Source of the DNA: Leuctra nigra
Lineage: Eukaryota > Arthropoda > Insecta > Plecoptera > Leuctridae
NCBI GenBank assembly: GCA_934045905.1
Contig: OW203767.1
Span: forward strand, 17,115,073-17,179,072
DNA length: 64,000 bases
Reading direction: 5' to 3'
The position numbers and the translations under genes were made by a program. How positions within the stretch are numbered: position 1 is the stretch's first letter; the number at the start of each line of letters is the position of its first letter. Below are positions 53,801 to 62,800 of this stretch, piece by piece. A model generated the notes under the pieces. The model was not told where the DNA came from, did not search any database, and saw only the letters and a list, made by a program, of their open reading frames with translations.

Positions 53801-56800
53801 ATGGGGGGGGGGTAATCTAAGACAAACACGGGGTTATTTCACCCCCGAGAATGTAGACACAAGTCGAGGTAACTTTACAGGTTCCATTAGCACAAGGGTC
53901 GTAAAGGGCAGGTCGTTATTGTACTCTGGGAAACGCAAGAAAAAAGAAATGTCAATGGGGACAAACACAATGTCACTCCCCCTCTAGAATAACCGGACAT
54001 TATCAATGGACACTTCCCCTAAAGTGACCATTTCCAGTCAATGAAACCATTCATAAATTCCCATGCGTTTCTGCCGTATAGGAACATTAGTAGAAGCGAC
54101 ACGGAAAGTCACTTCGAGATGTGAAAGTTCGGGATGAGTGGCGCACCCTTTGTGGAGTCAAAAGAAAATCTCCCGAGAGCACAGAACAAATTCGAAGGAC
54201 CTTGTTTACATTCTGAGAATTGCAGTTTGCTTTCGGCTGTGAAGTTGGAAAGACAATTATGCCTCGCTTCAGTTAACTGACAAACAACTGTTTCGAACAC
54301 AAGTTGTCTCGAGGAAACAACGGTGGTCGAAGCAATTTCGTAGGCCACTTGGTAAGATAAGTGAACTTATCCGTATTATACAACGTGTGTTGAGGTAAAA
54401 ACATATCACAAAGGCATGGGAAACTATATTTTGCGTGGTTGACAATGCATAAATAATCAGATTGCAACGAGGTTGTTGCGTGACTGTTTTTCACGGACAT
54501 CGAAAGATCGATTGTTTTCTGGAAATAGAAGTGAAAATCAATTCCCGCTCCGCCGACACGCGAATGCCTTGTCTAATCAAAAGGAGTCAATATTGTCTGA
54601 TAAGAACATTTATCGATGTTTTGCGATTGTCATGTGTTGTGACGTGTGTCGTGAACCGAGACGCGCTGGGGGATCTATGTATGTCAACAGCGAAGCTACC
54701 TAACCGGAAGATTAGTAATGATGGGAAAATAGTTGATTGGATTTTATGATTCTAGATCATTTCCATGCTGTTTACCTCGATTAAAACAGCTTGATTAATT
54801 TATAATGAGAATAGCTATAGACAATGTTTTCCTTGTTGAAAATTATCTTGATCGATGTATTCAAATTCGCCAAACTTCTAGGAATTTCAACCTTCGAGAA
54901 TTTGAACGACCTCTCTTCTTGGAACCGAGCGGAGGTCTCTGAAGCAGCAAGAAATCACGGTTTGTTTGGGGCCTTTTGGGGTAAATTCCCCAAAACTTCA
55001 CTAACAAAGGACAGAAAATTGGTCACGAATGCAGCAAGTTCAGGACCACGAAGAACCACGAAACATGAAATCAAACGATTCCAGAACAAAGAACTTGCCA
55101 ATTTTCTTGATTAAATAACAACTAATTATTGGTGATACTGATTTGTGATCTGCAGACCATCTTCTTACCTTGACTTTTGTCTGCTGAGACTATTCCGTAA
55201 TGTTGTCAGAAACGGCGGCAATAATCCAGGGAGTTTATATTGAAAAAAACACACTCAACTTTTAAAACAACAAACACACTATTAAACACACTAATTATCT
55301 TTTCAAACAGTCGTGAATGTGAACAGATATCCTCCAGATATCGTTGCTAAGGTAAACAATGCTGGCGTGACGTCACTATAGGATATTTCACCATGCAAAA
55401 ATTGAGACGAGACGGAACACACTAAAAAAACAACAAATCACTTCTCCACAAGTTCAACGGTTTTCGAACATTTTCAAATCAAATCTTCACATTATCACTG
55501 CGGAAAACATTCGAAACTTGTTTGTAAACGTAACTGACATTCAATCGCTGTTTTTCACGTCGAAATTCCGCGCAGAAAAGCTCGTTTTATCCGATCTCAT
55601 TGCAGGCCAGTACCTTCTGTGCCGTGGTATGCGACGTTGATGAATTCAAAACGAGTATTCTCTCGGCGACTGGCGAGTCGAGCAACTCTCTGCAGTGTGC
55701 TTGTGGCTGGCAGTGAGGCTACCTGTGCCTGTGGGCGCGTTCACGACCACGGCTGCGGCGTGACACTTGCGGCGCGGTAACTACGGCGAGTTGCACGTGC
55801 TAGATGCACGCGATGCAACCACTCGCATTCCGCGTCGCGTGCACATTTGTATCAGTGATATGGTAATATTTTTGACAAATACCTACATTTTGTAAAAAAA
55901 ATTGTACACAAGGTAAAAGAAATAGCTTTCCAAGTTATCGACCGAAAAAAGAAAATATGAAATATTTCTATGAAATTGAAAAGGCAATTTAAAAAAAAAA
56001 TCTAAAATAATTTTACTTGAAAAAAATAAAAAAATAAAGTCTATAAAATACAGCAATTATTGATAATTATTGATAATTACATACGAAATAAAAAAAATCA
56101 TAAACACAAACTTTTCAGTAAAAAATTTTAAATACGTTATTTTTTTACTATATTTATAAATTAATTGTTTTGAATAAGAAATCTCACACATATATTCAAA
56201 ATATTTTAAAATTGTAGTATAATTTAACATAAAACGCATTTCTGTGTTTGGTTCCGACAGGTGGTTTGCGAGGGAAGATGCATCCGAATCACAGCGCAGC
56301 ACTGCCGTGAACGCGCCTCATCACAACAATGGAGTGACTTTACAGCGGGCGTAGGCAGGTGAAAGGCTAGAGCGAGACCGCACGCTACTCCCTCACACCA
56401 GTGGGAGAGAGCGCGCAACACGTCACTACCTGGCAGGTACCTCGCAAGTAGACCAACTAGTACACGCGGCCGCCGCCAGATGGCAGAGGGCGCCAGTGTT
56501 ACCTGGCAGGTTGCAGTACTCACCTCGGCCGCTAGATGACACCGGCTGACGGAGGTAGCGCAACATGAAGCGGATCTCGGGTTGGTGGCTCCCCCAGTCC
56601 TCGAGGATCTGCAGTGGTCGTTCATTGTCGCCGAGAGTTCGTTCTGTAACCACGTGATTCATTCATTTGAGGGGCGTTGACGGGAACAACGCCTAGGATC
56701 CCTAAATGGGGGCTCTTTTTTATATGAAGTTCATACAAGGCATAAATAAAAAAAAATGAAGTGCATTTTGATTGCAACATGTCCAGATGCAAAAAATGAT

Positions 56801-59800
56801 AATACCATGTGGAATGTTTTAATCCTAGATAGACAGAGACATTGTGTGACAGATTTTCCGTAGGTAGAAATAAATGCATTTGAATGTAGAAATGGTGGAG
56901 TCAAAAGGCAAGGTTCCAAAGGCAGTGTTGTACATTCTATGGTTGTACTAATACATTTAGTTTACAATTTCCGATTTCGTAAGAAGACAATTTTTTAAAA
57001 GTCCCCAAAGTCACATTTTCCCATTTTGTTCGAGAAATTTTTCTACTAATTCAAACAATACGAGATTTTCAAGTTTTCAATAGAAAATTTCGAGAGATGG
57101 GGCGATGCCAAGCTAGGACGACGGGATCGGCCACTTTGGCGCTAGCGTCGAGGCTGTGCTTTTCAAATCAACGCATTTCTTACCCCACAGTCCGTTTTTA
57201 TGTTATATTATAATAATTAATGTTGATATTTGGTTATTTAACGAAATAGTGGATAATTATTAGAAATGATAGTGTAATAATGATATTTTGATCATATAAT
57301 GACAGCTCACAGAATTATTTTTGTTTCCAGTGCTCTCTTGAAATGACTCACTGCTAATGGAATTTTGTAACTTCCAATTAAAACAATTGAGAGAATGTCG
57401 CTTCTGATTGAAATAGAATTTGCTTTAGATATTGCACTATCTTCTTATTTTTACACATTTAATTATACTAGAGTAAAAAATCTATGTATCTAAACAGTGA
57501 GTACATCTTCTACGCATGTCAAAATAAAGTTTCGCGAGTTTTAATTTTGAGTGGCACGAACAGCTTACTTCACACTTGTCACAAAACCGATGGCAGCACC
57601 CTAGCGGGAGATAGTTTGGCTAGTGCCCTATCGAAATCTAAAAACTACAAAACTTGACTCTGGGATTTTTCCACCGCCCTCCATTTGATGATGAATAGGC
57701 GCTAATAATAAAATGAGTTAGTCTGATCCATGACAACAGATGCATGGCCCAAACAAACACTTCATTCTACGCGATCTGTCACCTGCTTGGAGGCAGGGAC
57801 ACGCGAGCTGGACCCTCTCCAATCAGTTTCATTGATTCAGAGCCAGAGAACAATCACAACTATTTGTCAGCTGGTCGTTCAACTTTAGAAACATCACAAA
57901 AAAATAAAGATGTATGCCAAAATAAGGATTTTGAAATTTGTACAAGATCTTCCACAAACGAGATAGCAGCTTCATGGGAGTCCACAGAGAGGGACAAGGG
58001 TGGGCGCTTGCCCCCCCCCCCCCCCCCCCGAATATCAGGAAATCTTACCATTTTTGTAGTGTTTACGTATAGTTTCATTTTGTATACAAAAAATACTCAA
58101 AAACATAATTTCAAAGTGTCAAGAAACCAAAAATTGCCCTGCGGGGCAGGTTTGAACATGTCTCACACCAACCCCAAAATGTCAAATTTTTTAAAATATT
58201 GAATATTTCAACAAAACAAAATTGATTTCAAAGTGTCCAAAAACCGAAAATCGTCCTTCGGAATAGGATGGGGTGAGCGCCCCCCCCCCCCCCCCCCCCT
58301 TAACCCGTGCCATGCCCCCACCTGGCAGAAATCCTGCAGACGTCCATGAATAGCATGCGTCTGTCAGTAAATGATGTGATTAGAAAAGGGAGGAATGGAA
58401 AGAGGAAAGGAGAAAATGTAAAAGTTTTGTGGTGTTTGCATTTTGTAAAAAAAAAAAATCAGAGTGTCACAAAACAAATAATGACAAAATACACTTTAAA
58501 ATGTCCCAAAATAACGCCATGTGGCCCCCCCCCCCACATCGTGGCAAAGTGCTTTCTTGCCTCCCCCCTGACAGAAATCCTGCCGGCACCCATCATGCCT
58601 ATTCCCAAAATCCAGCATTTGCCTCTTGCTGAGGGATCGAGCCCGGGCGTCGCGAGTGCGTTACCAGCTGAGCCACTTGCTCCGTAACACTTTGCATGAC
58701 TTATATACAATGATCAAACAAATAGCAACATTGTTTAGAATTCTCGCAGTGTTTTCGCATCAACGCTCCAGACAGCATCGTGATCGATCAAAACCAGTAG
58801 TGTTACATAAAAAGATATCATTACATAACCTAATTGTAACTCGAGACTGTAACCAAGGTTACGGGCGGAGGATGAATTGTGCTGTTCTGTTCTGGGAATG
58901 GTTTTGTCTAAGGTCATCCGAATTATTGTCTTACAGATGAAATCACGAATAATTTCAACTACGATTCACGATTGATCTTTTCACCTAAAGAGTGGCCTTC
59001 AGTTAGAGGGCCGTGGTTTCACATTAGATACGCAGCTATTCTACGCACTTTTAGGCTTTTAGTGCGTGGCCTCACTGTGCGTCGCGTATTGGACTTCGAT
59101 TCCCGTGGTGGTCGTTCCGTTCCTATAGAACACACGTGCGTCGTTTGACTTATTCGTCAATAATGCTGGGATGGTTCCATATGGAAGGGGAAGTGCTCAT
59201 GGCCGCATCTTGTATTTCGTGCTTTCTGCCATTTCCCTTCAGAATTGATACTACTAGTGTCGAATCGTGACAATTTTTGACTATTTGAACTACTCACAGT
59301 CAATTCCAAAGTAAATATAAGTACGAATTGAAAATGAAATTGCTCAAACACTACGGACTTCAGTGGCAAAAGGATTTCGTAAATTTATTGATATTGTAAA
59401 TTATGAAAAATTATAAATTAATATGCCTGTACATAATTTGGTATTTTTTAGGGGAACTAGATAACGAATATACGAGAAAATAGAATTATTTCAACTACAT
59501 TACAATGCCCAAAATTTTACGCTCAAGGTCAAGACAGATCTTTTTTTTTTACTTTTAACTAAGTTATATCCACATGAATGTAATTCTCTGTTGCTATTAA
59601 TAATTATTAATAGCTTAATTTAAAATTTTCAACATAAATCAATTTTCATAATCATAAATAATAATAATCATAAATAACATAATCATATAAATATCATAAA
59701 TAATCATAAATATCATAACCATAATCATAAATACCTATAATAAACACTTTATTACGTTATAAAAACAGTTCATTGGATAATAGTTTCCTACACACGTAGT

Positions 59801-62800
59801 ATTATAAAATAAGTATTAAATTGCAAAATTAACAACTACAACAAAAACTTCATATCAGCAATGATCCCAATTTTAATAGCAGGCAAACACACACTGACTG
59901 ATGATAATTACTTCGGAGTGTATGCATAATTGCAGTGGTTTAAAAGTTATGACAATATTATATTCCTCCAATTACACGTCCTGAAATTACTTCAGTAACT
60001 GGAGTACTTATTTTCAAATCATTTCTGGAGTTTTCGCACCGTGAAATTGGAACGTCAGAGTAATTTGAATTCGCCGCGCGTCGATCTGTCTGCGCCGCTG
60101 ATTGGTATCCATAACGAGGATCAACTTGGAACCAACTCAATTACAATTAGAATGAAAATAGCTAACCGATGTTGGCACACTCGAGGAGACCCGGGTTCGT
60201 ACTAGGTAGCGGTCATACGGATCACGACTTGCTAGGATTTCGACACAGAAGTGTCATAACGTCGTAGTGTCATGCATAACAGTTCTTTAATAAAACGAAA
60301 TTTTATTTTCGTATGAAGGTATGTACCAGTACCATATATTGTACTCATTGTCTTAGAAACATATTTAGTTTTTAATTATTTTTTGATTCGTATTAAATTG
60401 CATTCGTTATGTTTTATGTTTTACTCCTTCATGACCAGTTGTGATGCTCTGCTGTGATGCCTGATGTAGATTTCTAAAAAAAATTAAAATAAATATTTAT
60501 AACCAAATCATCGACAAAATCGAGCGCCTTAATGAGTAATGACACTATTTATGTATCACAATTTAACTAGATACATACCCTGATTATAAATTAAAAACTA
60601 AATTAATTATTTTCTAGTCCTCAATTAACTAACACTTATTTTCGCTTAGGAAATATCCCATTGCTTTTGAAGAAAGTCCTGCACGTGTGCGATTTGTGCC
60701 AGACGAGAGGACATAGAAGAATCTCTATAAAATGATTTTTTTTTGATATTTTCATTTTGACAGCTTTATTAATACATTAATAGTCTGCTTGCTCTGAAAA
60801 TGCTGACTTTCAAATCACATGAAAATCATATTATTTTGCTCTCGTGAGGTACAAATAGAAGAATCGTAGAAACACATGAAAATGTTAAATGTATGACGCG
60901 AATCGAATATTTACGTGTTCACGTGAGTGGTTTTAGAAAGCACCCCTAGTGACAGAAATTGACACTTTATTCATCTTCTCCTTCTATCCATCCGTATCTG
61001 AAATCCGTGTTTTCCGAAGCCATTGATTGGAACTTATGCTTCAATTCCCCTACTCTCTGTCCTGCCATCGACTCGTTGATAACGTCCGAGACTGTGAACC
61101 CTCTCGGCTATCTATCCATCCACTAGCTTCCTTGTAGCAATGCGTCGTGTCAGCCTTTTTACATGCACCGTAGACATCCATTGCGTACACGGAGCAGAAT
61201 GTTAAAACTCGGTGAAATACCTACCTTGTTGCTAGTTTGTATTCTACGTAACTGCGGGGAAATTGCGCGGGCCATGATAATAAAACTTAATTAATCCAGT
61301 AGAATCTACGTTGGTGCTTTGACAAAACCCCGTCAACGTTACGATGACAGTTTGAATGTGACTCAGTACGTCGGTATACTCACTACTCGGTCGTCGTCAC
61401 GTAAAACGTTCCAAGATTACGAAAATTTGAATTATTGATGCCTACAACAAATTTAGAATGTTATAGAAGGCAGTGAAAATTCAAAATTAGGCGCGAATTT
61501 CAGGTGTTCAGAAAATTTTGGAACGTTTGAAACGTCGATCAAACGAAATAATTAGAAGGCCGTGGAAATTCGAAATTGTGAAAAGAATATTTGTGAAACG
61601 TTTGAACATGGAGTTTTTGAACGTTTGACTTTGAAACGTCGCTCAAAGCGGACTCACGGTCTTTCAATCTCCAACCGGACATCATCACCATGTGAACACC
61701 AAGGAATGGAGAGACTATTTATTAAGGTAATAGCTGTCTTCTATACACTGTGATCGAAACATAAACAACTTCTCTCTCTAGTGTCTCAAGCAATGAATAT
61801 TTTCCATGTCCACTTCAAGCCCTTCAGAGTTCATGCACACTGTACGCTCACACTGGCTCATGATTTGAATGAAGTTGAGAAGTAAGTAATGGCATTCGAC
61901 AAAACTTCAACTAAGAATCCGAAGAATCCCAGAGTCATTATGAAGCGAAGAGAACGTCGTTTACCGGGCAAGTAATTTGGACGGTGTATTATGGTTGGTC
62001 TTCAACTTGCTCGTTATTTTCTACCACGTCAATTAGAAATCACTGAGTAGTTCTTGCTTGATCGCATAACTAAGAAAAGTGTACGAGATGTGGTGGCATA
62101 TATATATACGTCATCATGCACCATTTATAACATGCTATAAATAAGCATCTTTAAACGTAAGTATGCGTTTTCTGTCAAAATGGATTCCGTTTTATTTTAT
62201 ACGTTTATCAGGTACTACTGTCAACATTGTAGAAACGCACGTGCCAGCTGGCAAAAATCAACATTGCCAGCAGTGATGCATCGAAGAATAAGGATGTATA
62301 AGGAAGAATAGAGACAAGAACAGTCGCGCAAGACAGACAACTAAAAATCCCAGGTATTCTAAAATATTTTATTCTCCTTTGCTTCATCCAAATAACTGTG
62401 TTAGTTTGTTTATTATAATAAACTAGGTATATGATATAGATACTAAAAATAAACATCTTCTTTAAAATGAATGTAAATAATTGCAAGTCCTACTAAAAGT
62501 CACTTCCCATTGAGATTTCTCAGATCTGGCCAGATCTGGCACGATAAACCAAAATATTTAAAGTTTAACTCATAAAATGTGTGCAAGCTGGAACTAAACA
62601 GTAATAACTAAGAGGCGCTTGGAATAGTTCAGGAGAGAAGATTGCAACCAGATATCTTTCGTCTACCGTACTTTTCACTCGACGCTCTGCTTTATATTTA
62701 AATTGACGTCATGGAGTTTTACGGCTTCCTTGCATTCGATCACCCATGGAGAAAATAAAACACATAGCAGTGCAAAAATAGGTGAACGCAAAACAACACA

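Larger units (their letters stand above)
51134..56523 (-). other. 5.4-kb ASPP intron between exons B and C
   Basis: AT-rich except for a CpG-rich promoter-like part at 55560-55850. It holds no recognisable element beyond weak repeats at 51365-51465 and a G-rich patch near 53790-53812. Confidence 0.7.

Noticed and set aside
57744..58202. 152-codon plus-strand frame
   Set aside because: It contains a poly-C-coded proline run and lies in repeat-derived DNA; there is no known domain.
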